From an uncultured Clostridia bacterium (GTDB lineage: Bacteria; Bacillota; Clostridia; Christensenellales; UBA1242), in assembly GCA_934747775.1 (NCBI GenBank), contig CAKVHA010000007.1, positions 4,738-68,737 on the forward strand: a DNA stretch of 64,000 nt. The letters are read 5' to 3'. The notes below the pieces were generated by a model. That model was not told where the DNA came from. It searched no databases and saw only the letters and a program-made list of their open reading frames with translations. Below are positions 49,414 to 59,306 of this stretch, in pieces. Numbering within the stretch: position 1 is the stretch's first letter; each line of letters opens with the position of its first letter. The position numbers and the translations under genes were made by a program.

Positions 49414-51840
49414 TTAATCAACAACATATTTGTATGCATTTACAATATCTAATACTTTGTGTGCCTTTTTAGATTTTGTATCTTTTACTGGCAATTGTAT
49501 TGTTTTGTTTGCCACAAATTTTAGTGATTTATCGGCGTTTTCATATACATAACTTGTGTTAGGGCTGTATTTATCTACCAACAACACTTTGCCACTGCTT
49601 ATTATTTTTGTTCCTTTTCTGTTTCGAGCACTTTCTGGAACATCGGTGTATTTTAACAATGTTGCACCGCCTTCGTTTGTGATTAATACAAATAGGTCAG
49701 ATTTATTAACTTGCATTGCACCCACAACAAAATCGTCGTCATTTAAAGCAATACTCTTAACACCAACGCTAACCCTGCCACTAACAGCAATATCGCCCTT
49801 TTCGCAAACCATAGCATTGCCAAACTTAGTAAACACGGCAAGTTTGCTTGCGGTGTTATCTAGCCCAACATACACAACTTCGTCGCCATCTTTTAGTTTG
49901 ATACTAGCAATAGCTTGTTTGCTTGCAAAATATTCTTCCACCTTGCTTAGTTTTACCATACCAAACTTAGTAACCATAATAATAACATCATCTTTGTTTT
50001 GTTCGGTTAGTTCTAGCACACCCACAAACTTATCGTTAACATCAATTGCACTGCATAGCGAATGGATATAGCTACCTTTATCTTTATATTTAGTTTGATT
50101 AATCTTGCCAACTTCCATTTTCACGCACATTCCTGCGTTTGTAAAACCATAAACCGTTTTGCTAGAACTTGTAAGCAAACTTGTTTCTGGAATTTCATAC
50201 AATGTTGCGTTTACAGCGCTAAGTTCTTTTGTTGCAAGGTTATAACTTTTTACACTAACAGTTTTGATTGTGTTAATAGGTGTTGTAATTATATGAACTT
50301 CTTCACTATTAACATCTTGAATTTCGGTTTCTTCTATTTCGTCGGTCGCTTCGCCAAATAGTGATTTTCTGCCGGTTTTGTACTTGCCAGCAATCTCCAA
50401 AATTTCTTTTTTAACAATTCTCATTTGCATTTTTGGACTCTTTAAAATTTCTGTGTATCGTTTAATTAGGTCTTTTAATCTATTTAATTCGGTTTCTAGT
50501 TTTGTTACTTCTAGGCTTGTAAGACGAGCCAAACGCATATCCAAAATTGCTTGTGCTTGAACATCGGACAATGAGAATGTGCTCATCAATGTTATTTTTG
50601 CGTCAGTAACATTTTTGCTGGTTTTAATAATTCTAACAACTTCGTCAATGTTGTTTATAGCAATTAACAAGCCTTCTAAGATGTGCTCTTTTTTAAGTGC
50701 AACTTCAAGGTCGAACTTTGTGCGGTTGTAAATGACCTTTTGTTGATAATTTACATAATACTCCAAAATATCGCGCAAGCTTAGTAGTTTTGGCTTGCCG
50801 TCGGCAATGGCCACCATATTCACATTAAACGATGTTTCCAAATCGGTGTATTTATATAGCATATTAAGTATTGCATTAACACGCGCGTTTTTCTTTAATT
50901 TAATAACCGCACGCATACCACTTCTATCCGATTCGTCTACAATTTCGCTAATATATGTTAATGTATCTGTTTGGTCACTTTCTTTAAGTTTAACAATTTT
51001 TTGCAACAACTGAGCTTTATTTACTTGATATGGTATTTCAGTTATAACAATACTCTTTTTATCGTTATCACCACTTTCAATGTGTAATTTTGCTCTAATT
51101 ATTAGCTTGCCTTTTCCTGTTTCGTAGGCTTTTTTAATTTCACTGCCTTCCATAATATAGCCGCCTGTTGGAAAGTCTGGGCCGGGCATTATGGTTAACA
51201 TTTCGTCGGTTGTTATATTGCGATTGTCAATGTATGCCCCAACAAGGTTGCATACTTCGTTTAGGTTGTGAGTAGGAATATTTGTGGCAAGACCTACAGC
51301 AATTCCGTACGCGCCATTTACTAGCAAGTTTGGAAATCTACCAGGAAGCATATCGGGCTCTTTGCACGAGTCATCAAAGTTAAAACTCCAGCTAACAGTG
51401 TTTTTTTCAATATCTCGCAAAAGCTCTAGCGCAATAGGCGCAAGTCGCGCTTCGGTATAACGCATAGCAGCTGCGCCGTCGCCGTCCACACTGCCAAAGT
51501 TTCCGTGACCCGAAACAAGCACTTCGCCCATATTAAAGTCTTGCGCCATTCTAACCATAGTATCGTAAATACTGCGGTCGCCGTGTGGGTGATATTTACC
51601 CATACAATCGCCCACAATACGTGCGCTTTTTCTAAATGGTCTATCTGGCAACACACCAACCTCTAGCATACTATATAACACCCTACGTTGAACAGGTTTT
51701 AATCCGTCTTCAACGCGTGGCAATGCTCTATCCATAATAACAAACTCGCTATATGGAAGCATACTATCATGCATAACTTCTTCTAATGCTTTTGTTACAA
51801 CTTGATCCGATGAATATTTACTACTATCTTTTTTCGTCAT
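49414..51840 (-). CDS. parC: DNA topoisomerase IV subunit A
   Basis: Type IIA topoisomerase cleavage subunit, 808 residues. It has LPYSEFVIMDRALPRVEDGLKPVQRRVLYSM, RIVGDCMGKYHPHGDRSIYDTMVRMAQ and AAMRYTEARLAPIALELL with the active Tyr, then LVNGAYGIAVGLATNIPTHNLNE and GPDFPTGG. The C-terminal beta-pinwheel lacks the GyrA-box (QRRGGKG-type) needed for negative supercoiling, so I call it ParC rather than GyrA. Its ATG shares one base with the parE stop (TAATG). Confidence 0.9.
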   Translation of the reverse strand: MTKKDSSKYSSDQVVTKALEEVMHDSMLPYSEFVIMDRALPRVEDGLKPVQRRVLYSMLEVGVLPDRPFRKSARIVGDCMGKYHPHGDRSIYDTMVRMAQDFNMGEVLVSGHGNFGSVDGDGAAAMRYTEARLAPIALELLRDIEKNTVSWSFNFDDSCKEPDMLPGRFPNLLVNGAYGIAVGLATNIPTHNLNEVCNLVGAYIDNRNITTDEMLTIMPGPDFPTGGYIMEGSEIKKAYETGKGKLIIRAKLHIESGDNDKKSIVITEIPYQVNKAQLLQKIVKLKESDQTDTLTYISEIVDESDRSGMRAVIKLKKNARVNAILNMLYKYTDLETSFNVNMVAIADGKPKLLSLRDILEYYVNYQQKVIYNRTKFDLEVALKKEHILEGLLIAINNIDEVVRIIKTSKNVTDAKITLMSTFSLSDVQAQAILDMRLARLTSLEVTKLETELNRLKDLIKRYTEILKSPKMQMRIVKKEILEIAGKYKTGRKSLFGEATDEIEETEIQDVNSEEVHIITTPINTIKTVSVKSYNLATKELSAVNATLYEIPETSLLTSSSKTVYGFTNAGMCVKMEVGKINQTKYKDKGSYIHSLCSAIDVNDKFVGVLELTEQNKDDVIIMVTKFGMVKLSKVEEYFASKQAIASIKLKDGDEVVYVGLDNTASKLAVFTKFGNAMVCEKGDIAVSGRVSVGVKSIALNDDDFVVGAMQVNKSDLFVLITNEGGATLLKYTDVPESARNRKGTKIISSGKVLLVDKYSPNTSYVYENADKSLKFVANKTIQLPVKDTKSKKAHKVLDIVNAYKYVVD

Positions 51841-53798
51841 TATTTATTACCTTGTTCTTCAAATTTTGATACCTTATTAAAGTTTGCGTTTTCGCTAATG
51901 TATTTTTTTCTAGCATCTACATTGTCGCCCATCCACGTTGTTATCATAAGCTCCGCTTCGGCAATGTCGTCCATTGTTACTTGAACTAGCACCCTGTCTT
52001 CTGGATTCATTGTTGTTTCCCAAAGTTGTTCAGCTGTCATTTCTCCAAGACCTTTATATCTTTGAACACTATATCCAGCACCAACTTGCTTGGTTATTGC
52101 ATCGTAATCGGCTTCATCGTAAACATATTTAATTTTGTTTCCTTTATATACTTTATACAATGGAGCAATACCCACATAAACGTGACCCTCACTAATAAGC
52201 TCACGCATATACCTATAAAAGAAAGTTAAAAGTATCGCTCTAATATGCGCACCATCTTGGTCGGCATCGGCAAGAATAATAACTTTGCCATATTTAAGGT
52301 TGTTTATATTAAAATCTTGCCCAATTCCTGTGCCAAGCGCACTAATTATTGTTCTAATTTCTTCGTTTTCAAGCACTTGGTTAAGTCGTTTTTTCTCTAC
52401 ATTAAGCGGTTTGCCTCTTAACGGCAAAATTGCTTGGAAAGTACGGTCACGAGCTTGTTTTGCACTTCCACCAGCACTATCGCCTTCTACTATAAACACT
52501 TCGTTTAGCATTGGGTTTTTGCCGGTACAGTTGCTAAGTTTTCCTACAAGGCTATATGTGTCTGCATTGTTTTTTTGTCTTGTAATCTCTTTTGCGTGTT
52601 TTGCTGCCTCTCTTACTTTTGCAGCGCCTTTGCCCTTGTTTATAATTTCATTAACCGTGTCTTTATACGATTTTCCTTCTAATAGTTTTGTTAGTTCGGC
52701 ATAAACAATATTTTCAACATCATTTTTTGCTTCTGGGTTTCCAAGCTTTGTTTTTGTTTGACCTTCAAACTGCACGTTTTTCATTTTTATTGCAAGTATT
52801 GCGGTCATACCTTCTCTAAAATCTTCACCCAACAAGTTTTGTTCTTTTTCTTTAATAAACCCTAATTTTCTACCGGTTTCATTAAACACCCTAGTTATTG
52901 CGCTCTTAAACCCAGTTTCGTGAGTTCCACCTTCACTGGTAGGAATATTGTTAACATAACTAAAAATATTTTCACTATAACCATCTGTATGTTGTATCGC
53001 AAGGCTTAGGCTTAAGTACTCGCCCTTGCCTTCCAAATATATTGGTTCTTTATATAATGGTGTATTGCCGTTGTTTACATATTTAATAAAATCAATAAGA
53101 CCATGTGCATAATTATACACATATGTCTTAAAACCGTCTTCGGTTGGCTGATTTTTATCTATCAAAACAAGTTTTGCACCCTTGTTTAAAAAAGCCAATT
53201 CTTTTAGGCGTTTTGCAATTATGTTTACATCAAATTTTGCATCTTTAAAAATTAGCGGGTCTGGTTTAAAGGTTACAAGCGTGCCAGTTTTTGTGGTTGA
53301 GCCAATTTCTTTTAGTGGTCCTTGTGGAACACCACCACTCACCTTTCCACCTTTCGAAACCGACTTAAATTTAATAGAATAAATTTTGCCTTCCTTATAT
53401 ACTTCCACATTAAGCCATTCAGATAGCGCATTTGCAACGCTAGCACCAACACCGTGAAGTCCGCCAGAATAGGCATAGTTTGAATTATCAAACTTTCCGC
53501 CCGCGTGCAACTGGGTAAATACAACCTCCACACCGCTTACTTTAAGCGTTGGGTGTTTGTCTACTGGAATACCACGACCATTGTCTTCAACCGAAATAGA
53601 GTTATCGGGATATAGCGTAACAGTAATTGTGTCACCGTGTCCGTTTGCAACTTCATCCATTCCGTTATCTACAATTTCCCAAAGCAGATGATGCATACCT
53701 TTTTCGCCAGTTGTGCCAATGTACATACCGGGACGCAACCTAACCGCGTCTAAGCCCTGTAAAACCACAATATTCTTACTATTATAACTCTGTTCCAT
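51840..53798 (-). CDS. parE: DNA topoisomerase IV subunit B
   Basis: ATPase subunit, 652 residues: VRLRPGMYIGTTGEKGMHHLLWEIVDN (ATP site), EDNGRGIPVD, HAGGKFDNSNYAYSGGLHGVGASVANALS, then the transducer domain, TOPRIM motif EGDSAGGSAKQARDR and DADQDGAHIRAILLTFFYR, and the C-terminal QRYKGLGEMTAEQLWETTMNPEDR. These are common to GyrB and ParE; the assignment to ParE follows from its partner. AGGATGG precedes the ATG. Confidence 0.92.
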   Translation of the reverse strand: MEQSYNSKNIVVLQGLDAVRLRPGMYIGTTGEKGMHHLLWEIVDNGMDEVANGHGDTITVTLYPDNSISVEDNGRGIPVDKHPTLKVSGVEVVFTQLHAGGKFDNSNYAYSGGLHGVGASVANALSEWLNVEVYKEGKIYSIKFKSVSKGGKVSGGVPQGPLKEIGSTTKTGTLVTFKPDPLIFKDAKFDVNIIAKRLKELAFLNKGAKLVLIDKNQPTEDGFKTYVYNYAHGLIDFIKYVNNGNTPLYKEPIYLEGKGEYLSLSLAIQHTDGYSENIFSYVNNIPTSEGGTHETGFKSAITRVFNETGRKLGFIKEKEQNLLGEDFREGMTAILAIKMKNVQFEGQTKTKLGNPEAKNDVENIVYAELTKLLEGKSYKDTVNEIINKGKGAAKVREAAKHAKEITRQKNNADTYSLVGKLSNCTGKNPMLNEVFIVEGDSAGGSAKQARDRTFQAILPLRGKPLNVEKKRLNQVLENEEIRTIISALGTGIGQDFNINNLKYGKVIILADADQDGAHIRAILLTFFYRYMRELISEGHVYVGIAPLYKVYKGNKIKYVYDEADYDAITKQVGAGYSVQRYKGLGEMTAEQLWETTMNPEDRVLVQVTMDDIAEAELMITTWMGDNVDARKKYISENANFNKVSKFEEQGNK

Positions 53799-53830
53799 AA
53801 AACCATCCTAAAAAAATTACATCTACCGAT

Positions 53831-53860
53831 ATTATATCACATTTTGCGTTTTTTTGTAAA
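53831..53860 (-). promoter_or_regulatory. Promoter of parE-parC
   Basis: Minus strand TTTACA (53860-53855), 18-base spacer, TATAAT (53836-53831), about 33 bases before the parE ATG. Confidence 0.75.
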
Positions 53861-54017
53861 ATTTATAACAGCTTTTATGAAACATAATATTTATACAATT
53901 TTCTGTATATTTATTCTAAACATAAACTCGCATTATTCTACATAAAAAAACATATTGTTTTATAATGTTAAATAAAAGTATAGGTTTCTACATATAAATA
54001 TATTAATGGAGAATAAT

Positions 54018-55040
54018 ATGAAAAATATAATATTTTGCGGCGGTGGCACAGCTGGTCACGTGATGCCAAACATAGCAATTATAGAACAATTAAAAGGCAA
54101 GGCAAATATCCACTACATTGGCGGAAACGGAATAGAAAAAGATATTATAAAAAAATATCCATACATTACATATCACGAAATAAGCACAACAAAATTGGTC
54201 AGAAAATTCACATTAAAAAATTTAGCTATTCCATTCAAGTTAATGGGGTCTATATGTGAATGTAAAAAACTTATAAAAAGAATAAACCCCGCTGTTATTT
54301 TTTCAAAAGGCGGGTTTGTTAGCGTTCCGGTTGTTTTAGCTCACGGCAAAACGCCTGTTTTAGGCCACGAAAGCGACTACTCTATGGGGTTAGCAAACAA
54401 AATAATATATCCACATTGCAAAACAATGTTTTTTACTTTTTCAGACACAAAAGAAAGATACAACAAAAAAGGCGTATATTCTGGCACGCCAATAAGGTCG
54501 GATATTTTTAATGGAAACAAACAAAAGATATTAAATAAATTCAACATTAAAAACAACCACCCTATAGTTCTTATTGTTGGCGGAAGCACTGGAGCTACAG
54601 CAATTAATGATATAATAATTAAAAATTTATCTGTCTTAACAAAGAAATACAACATCATACACATCTGTGGCAAAAACAAACAAAGCAGCATAACTCATCA
54701 AAATTATTATCAAATTGACTATGCAGATAATATGGGCGATTATCTTGCAGCGTCCGACATTGTTGTTTCGCGCGCTGGTAGCAATGCAATATTTGAGTTT
54801 TTAGCACTGGGAAAACCGATGATTATAATTCCGCTTCCATTAGATCAATCACGTGGCGACCAAATACTTAATGCAAAATATTTTGAAAAAAAAGGTTGGG
54901 CAAAAGTGATTATGCAAGAAAACTTAAACTCAGCCACACTACTTAAACAACTAAATTCAGTTAAAAAAGTAAAAACCGAAAGCGTATCACAAAACGCGTC
55001 AAAAATAATTGCGGACGAAATTAAAAAATATTTAAAATAA
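54018..55040 (+). CDS. murG: UDP-GlcNAc:lipid I N-acetylglucosaminyltransferase MurG
   Basis: Peripheral membrane glycosyltransferase that turns lipid I into lipid II. The 340-residue frame starts MKNIIFCGGGTAGHVMPNIA (the GGTGGH-like donor/acceptor loop) after TGGAG at 6 bases. It has FSKGGFVSVPVVLA, LGHESDYSMGLANK, VYSGTPIRSDIF, IVGGSTGATAIN and SRAGSNAIFEFLALGKPMIIIPLPLD, all MurG motifs. It stands alone here, on the plus strand beside an AT-rich Ddl/MurF cluster, not in a dcw cluster, so it could be the only MurG or a second copy. Confidence 0.93.
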   Translation: MKNIIFCGGGTAGHVMPNIAIIEQLKGKANIHYIGGNGIEKDIIKKYPYITYHEISTTKLVRKFTLKNLAIPFKLMGSICECKKLIKRINPAVIFSKGGFVSVPVVLAHGKTPVLGHESDYSMGLANKIIYPHCKTMFFTFSDTKERYNKKGVYSGTPIRSDIFNGNKQKILNKFNIKNNHPIVLIVGGSTGATAINDIIIKNLSVLTKKYNIIHICGKNKQSSITHQNYYQIDYADNMGDYLAASDIVVSRAGSNAIFEFLALGKPMIIIPLPLDQSRGDQILNAKYFEKKGWAKVIMQENLNSATLLKQLNSVKKVKTESVSQNASKIIADEIKKYLK

Positions 55041-55277
55041 ATTTTTTACACAAACAACTTTAAATCATTGCAACAACATTCACACTAAAATATTACAACA
55101 ATACGACATATTTTAAGGCATTGCAGTAAAAAAAGCAATAAAATAAATTAAACACCATTAATTTAAAAATTAGCAACAAATTAAATTACATTTCAATCCA
55201 CTAAATAACGCAAATTTTTAATTACAAATATCGAACATATGTTTGACAAATAAAGTGTTGCGTGTTATTATAATTGT

Positions 55278-55589
55278 ATGAAATTAGATATCGCCATAGG
55301 TATAATTATTACGCTTCTTAATAAAGGCAATGTTAGCAGCAAACAACTTGCCTACAAATACGATGTATCCACACGAACAATTTACAGATACATTTCTCTA
55401 CTTGACACCGCTGGAATTCCTATAACAACAAAACGCGGACGATATGGCGGAATAGAAATTCTAAACACTTTTAAACTTCAAAATATGTTTTTAACAACTC
55501 AAGAAAAAATGACTTTAATTATAACTTGCTCACTTATAGAAAACAAAAATTTGCGCGACACAATTCAACGAAAATTGTTGCTTATATAA
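55278..55589 (+). CDS. Truncated WYL-type transcriptional regulator
   Basis: A 103-residue protein equal to the N-terminal winged-helix domain of YafY/DeoR-like WYL regulators: LDIAIGIIITLLNKGNVSSKQLAYKYDVSTRTIYRYISLLDTAGIPI, GRYGGIEI, then LTTQEKMTLI. Such proteins are normally about 300 residues with a WYL effector domain; here the chain stops after the helix that leads into it. The remaining downstream DNA does not show the rest of a WYL domain. It could be a working minimal repressor or a broken gene. It has no ribosome binding site that I can see. Confidence 0.7.
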   Translation: MKLDIAIGIIITLLNKGNVSSKQLAYKYDVSTRTIYRYISLLDTAGIPITTKRGRYGGIEILNTFKLQNMFLTTQEKMTLIITCSLIENKNLRDTIQRKLLLI

Positions 55590-55745
55590 AATAAGGCATT
55601 AGCAACACAATAATTAGAATATTATAAATACAATTAGATTTTACAAAATCAAATTACTTACAGGTTTACAAAAAGTCCAAAAACACAAACAAGAACAACA
55701 CTAACAAAATAAACCAATGGCAAAAAAACAAATCAATAAAATAAA
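55590..55745. other. AT-rich remnant or spacer after the truncated regulator
   Basis: About 155 bases without an open frame of note or recognised RNA. It might be decayed sequence of the missing WYL domain, but I cannot align any part of it by eye. Confidence 0.4.
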
Positions 55746-55746
55746 G

Positions 55747-55777
55747 AAAAAACACAGCCTACTCATTAGGTTGTGTT
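55747..55777 (-). terminator. Terminator of the ddl-murF cluster
   Basis: AACACA.CCTA pairs with TAGG.TGTGTT (one G-T pair); on the minus strand it is followed by TTTTTT. A second hairpin CTTGTA - 6 - TACAAG precedes it (55778-55795). Confidence 0.82.
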
Positions 55778-55818
55778 CTTGTATTTTTATACAAGGTAAT
55801 AAATATTTATAAATTGCA

Positions 55819-56943
55819 TCATTTTTTAAATTTTGCCAAGTTTGTAGAATTTAAAACTTGAGTTTTGTAATCAATTTGATTTGCATTTTCCAAAAAGTTT
55901 TGCCTTATGGCATATGTAATTATATCATTTAAAACCTTATCTTCCCCTATTCCTTTTGCAGCAAATAAGTAAAGAGCAAGCGAACCAGGGATTGTATTCA
56001 TTTCATTTAAATATAGTTTATTATTTATTGTGTCATATATAAAATCAAACCTTATAACACCACTTGCATCAAAATTTTCATAAACAACACTCGCCATTTT
56101 TACAATTTCTTCATACAATTTTTTACTAATTTTAGGTGGAATCTTTTTAATTTTATCAGCACCGATTCCAGAAAAATTTAAATACTTTTCTTCAAAAGAC
56201 AACATATTACTTTTTAAAATCGGCTCTTCAATCTCTGAAATTTTCAAACCATCTGAAGTCTTATAAATAGCAATATTAAATTCTCTAAATTTAGTAAGTT
56301 TTGGTTCAATTATTAATTTTTTATCAAATTTTAAGCATTTTTTTATTAATTTTAATAAATTTTCTTCATTTTCACAAATTTCTATTCCAATGCTACTACC
56401 CTGTCTTGCAGGTTTTATAATACACGGAAAACCAATGTTTGCTTTTATTTTATTAATGATTTGCTTATCATTATATAAGTCTTTATTTGCAACTTCCACA
56501 CAATTTAAAACACAAGCCACATCACCAACACATTTTTTAAACGTCCCTTTATCCATTCCTATGGTAGCAACATCAATGTTAGGAGTAGCCCTTGCAATAT
56601 TGTTGAGTTTTAAAAATCCGTCCACACTGCCGTCTTCACCATTAACACCATGCATAATTGGCAAAACACAATCAATATCACAAACCTTTTTTAGTTTTTT
56701 ATCTTTGTTTTCATAAAGGCTTTTTCCCACCAAGTTAACTTTTATAATTTTTTTAGTGTTAATAAAATCATTTAAAGTTATTACATTTTTTAAATAATTA
56801 AAGTTACCACACTTGTCAATATAAACCAAATAAACATTGTATAAATATTCATCTACAAATTTATTAACATAAAACGTTGATATAATACTTATGTCATGTT
56901 CGGTGCTTTTTCCGCCAAACAAAATTAAAATATTCTTTTTCAT
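55819..56943 (-). CDS. ddl: D-alanine-D-alanine ligase family protein
   Basis: ATP-grasp ligase, 374 residues: ILILFGGKSTEHDISI at the start, VLPIMHGVNGEDGSVDGFLKL, then the ATP-grasp core IGFPCIIKPARQGSSIGI, and the metal-binding end GVIRFDFIYDTINNKLYLNEMNTIPGSLALYLF. The omega-loop motif is SFEEKYLNFSG; it keeps the Tyr of D-Ala-D-Ala and D-Ala-D-Ser ligases, where VanA/VanB-type D-Lac ligases differ. Whether the second substrate is D-Ala or D-Ser cannot be read here. It lies next to a MurF-like gene, which would attach the dipeptide. AGAGGTG precedes the ATG. Confidence 0.88.
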   Translation of the reverse strand: MKKNILILFGGKSTEHDISIISTFYVNKFVDEYLYNVYLVYIDKCGNFNYLKNVITLNDFINTKKIIKVNLVGKSLYENKDKKLKKVCDIDCVLPIMHGVNGEDGSVDGFLKLNNIARATPNIDVATIGMDKGTFKKCVGDVACVLNCVEVANKDLYNDKQIINKIKANIGFPCIIKPARQGSSIGIEICENEENLLKLIKKCLKFDKKLIIEPKLTKFREFNIAIYKTSDGLKISEIEEPILKSNMLSFEEKYLNFSGIGADKIKKIPPKISKKLYEEIVKMASVVYENFDASGVIRFDFIYDTINNKLYLNEMNTIPGSLALYLFAAKGIGEDKVLNDIITYAIRQNFLENANQIDYKTQVLNSTNLAKFKK

Positions 56944-57003
56944 TACACACCTCTTTTAAAACTTAATTATTTTATATTACTCATTTTAAAACATTTCAAA
57001 TCT

Positions 57004-58557
57004 TTACTTATAACTACTTGGTAGATCGTTTTCAATTAAAACAACCGCATTATGAAATTTAGTAAACTCTACATCTTTAAAACAATTCACATAACTTATT
57101 TTTTCTTTATCAATCCCACCTTCAATTAAGCCTTCAGTAATTGCTTTTTTGTTCACTTCATTTTCCACAACAACAAAATTAGCAACACCGGCTATTTGTC
57201 TTCCAAATTCTTTATTAAGTTCATACTGCATTACACCCATTTCAACAAAACCAGGCGTAATAACAATTCTAGTTATGTTTTTATAACCTTCCAAGACCTT
57301 TAAAGAACATCTGGCGGTTACAGGGTTTGAGTTATATCCGTTGTTAATTACAGTAACATTATTAGGAAGCTTTGAAATTTCCAATCTGCTTTCCACCTGC
57401 TCCAGCTCACCAATAGCGGTTATAATCTGTTCAATATCAACATTGAGCTTTAATGCAAGTGCCACAGAAACACAAATATTAACGGCGTTATGTTCACCAA
57501 GCAATTTAGTTTCAACTTTATATTTTTTACTAGAACCACGAATATACAAATCAAAAACACTTATACCATTTTCAAAAACATAGTTTTCATACCAAACGTT
57601 TTGTTTAACACCAGCAGAAACGTACTCACCATTAAACAAATCTTTTGCCCTACAAACTAACTCATTGTAACAATTAAAAACCATAAGCCCATTACCATTA
57701 AGATTGTTTTGAAGTTCACACTTGGTTTCAAAAATTGTTTCAATATTATTAAATGTATCTAAGTGTTGCAATCCAATAGCTGTTAACACTCCAACATCAG
57801 GTTTAAACCACCTACACAGTTGTTTTATTTCACCTTTCTTTTTTGCGCCCATTTCAAGTATTAAATAATCAACATTTTTTAAGTCAGTTTCATTAATCGC
57901 CTTACAAATTCCGTTAGGTGTATTATAACTTTTAGGTGTCATAACAACATTATATTTTTTTAATAAAATTCTGTACAATATATTTTTAACACTGGTTTTT
58001 GCAAAACTTCCAGTTATCGCAATTATTTTTATATTATATTTATTAATTTTCATTCTTGCTTTTTTGATGTTGTTTTTCAACAAAACATATTCGAAAACAC
58101 AATTTATTACAAAAACAAAAACAAACAATAACCACATATTTATTGTCAATAACAAAAAGTAATTACTATATTTATTAGTTGTTTGTGACAATATGTATAA
58201 TGTTAATGACAATAACACAAATAATATGAAAAAACAATAAAATTTAAAAATTCTTTTAGTACATATATATCTATTAATATTACATAAACATTTCCTAATA
58301 TAAAATATTCCAAAAGTTAAATAATAAATGGAAAACAGCAGCAAAAAAGGTTTAAATGAAATATTAAATATAAATAAGATGTTTAACAAAATTATTACAG
58401 CTACATTAATCAAAAACAGTTTGCTATTTTTGTATTTATTTTTAACATAAGAAAAATAATTGTAACCATTAACTTGCAATAATGATAAATTATATTGCAG
58501 TTCAAAAACAAAGTATAAGATGGAATAAAGTATGATTGAAATTATGTTTAATATCAT
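57004..58557 (-). CDS. MurF-like Mur ligase with N-terminal membrane domain
   Basis: A 517-residue Mur ligase. Residues 1-175 hold about five membrane segments (starting at 2-20, 48-66, 68-90, 106-128 and 136-160). The ligase part (residues ~178-517) has IIAITGSFAKTSVKNIL (P-loop, with Ala where G-x-G-K-T has Gly), a VVMTPKSYNTPNGI segment, LEMGAKKKGEI, ITAIGLQHLDTF-like LTAIGLQHLDTFNN, LLGEHNAVNI, VINNGYNSNPVTA and ITPGFVEMG. MurF adds the terminal dipeptide to UDP-MurNAc-tripeptide in the cytosol; a membrane-bound version is unusual. AAGGAAAA precedes the ATG. It is co-directional with ddl, 60 bases apart. Confidence 0.87.
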   Translation of the reverse strand: MILNIISIILYSILYFVFELQYNLSLLQVNGYNYFSYVKNKYKNSKLFLINVAVIILLNILFIFNISFKPFLLLFSIYYLTFGIFYIRKCLCNINRYICTKRIFKFYCFFILFVLLSLTLYILSQTTNKYSNYFLLLTINMWLLFVFVFVINCVFEYVLLKNNIKKARMKINKYNIKIIAITGSFAKTSVKNILYRILLKKYNVVMTPKSYNTPNGICKAINETDLKNVDYLILEMGAKKKGEIKQLCRWFKPDVGVLTAIGLQHLDTFNNIETIFETKCELQNNLNGNGLMVFNCYNELVCRAKDLFNGEYVSAGVKQNVWYENYVFENGISVFDLYIRGSSKKYKVETKLLGEHNAVNICVSVALALKLNVDIEQIITAIGELEQVESRLEISKLPNNVTVINNGYNSNPVTARCSLKVLEGYKNITRIVITPGFVEMGVMQYELNKEFGRQIAGVANFVVVENEVNKKAITEGLIEGGIDKEKISYVNCFKDVEFTKFHNAVVLIENDLPSSYK

Positions 58558-58568
58558 TTAAATTTTCC

Positions 58569-59294
58569 TTACAAATAAGATTGCAACAAGTGCACAAAGT
58601 TTAAATAATTTTCCAAATAACAAAAATGTCCTGAATTTTTATATATGTATAATCTCGAATTTTTGATATTTTTATTTAATGATTTTGCCATATACATAGG
58701 CGTAGATTTATCCAACTCACCCCACACAAGTAATGTTTTACTTTCTATTTTATTCAACAAATATCTTAGATTTTGATTTACTATTTTTACATATGCTTGC
58801 TTTTGAAAATTGTCTAATTTTTTATATTCATCGCTTCCATATTTTAATAAATTTTTAGAATTAACAATTTTTCTTTTAACTAAAAATTTACAAAATTTAT
58901 ACTTAAAAACTTTATAGTAATAACTTAACCCCCTACGCGGTTTTAACCCTGCACTATCCACCAACACAAGTTTTTCAATTTCAATATCAAACAAACTAGC
59001 AAGAATTATTGCCACACGACCACCAAACGAGTGAGCAACTATACTAAGCTTTTTTATACCTTTTGCTTGTAAAAACAAAAACAACTGCATAGCATAATCG
59101 TAGCTATCCAATTTTACATTTGGATATTTACTTTTTCCAAAGCCGTAAAAATCAACCAATATTGTTTTGTGATTTTTTGAAATTGTTTCGGCAACATTGA
59201 AAAAAGAGTTAATGCTACCGCCCCAACCATGCAGGAACAGAACACAACTCTCACTATTTCCAAGTATTAAACTATTTATGGGATAATGTTTCAA
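58569..59294 (-). CDS. Alpha/beta hydrolase
   Basis: A 241-residue alpha/beta-hydrolase. The oxyanion region is VLFLHGWGGSINSF, the nucleophile elbow is IVAHSFGGRVAI (Ser ~89), the acid is likely in LLVWGELDKSTP, and the catalytic His in NSGHFCYLENY. No signal peptide. The start is a TTG preceded by AGGCGG. It sits between murF and rimI, 11 bases from murF on the same strand, so it should be co-transcribed with the cell-wall genes. Substrate unknown; hydrolysis of an amide or ester in precursor metabolism is only a guess. Confidence 0.85.
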   Translation of the reverse strand: MKHYPINSLILGNSESCVLFLHGWGGSINSFFNVAETISKNHKTILVDFYGFGKSKYPNVKLDSYDYAMQLFLFLQAKGIKKLSIVAHSFGGRVAIILASLFDIEIEKLVLVDSAGLKPRRGLSYYYKVFKYKFCKFLVKRKIVNSKNLLKYGSDEYKKLDNFQKQAYVKIVNQNLRYLLNKIESKTLLVWGELDKSTPMYMAKSLNKNIKNSRLYIYKNSGHFCYLENYLNFVHLLQSYL

Positions 59295-59306
59295 AAGTTA
59301 CCGCCT

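Noticed and set aside
49414..53798. GyrA/GyrB identity for the topoisomerase pair
   Set aside because: The C-terminal domain of the A subunit lacks the GyrA-box; topoisomerase IV fits better, though a genome-wide comparison would settle it.
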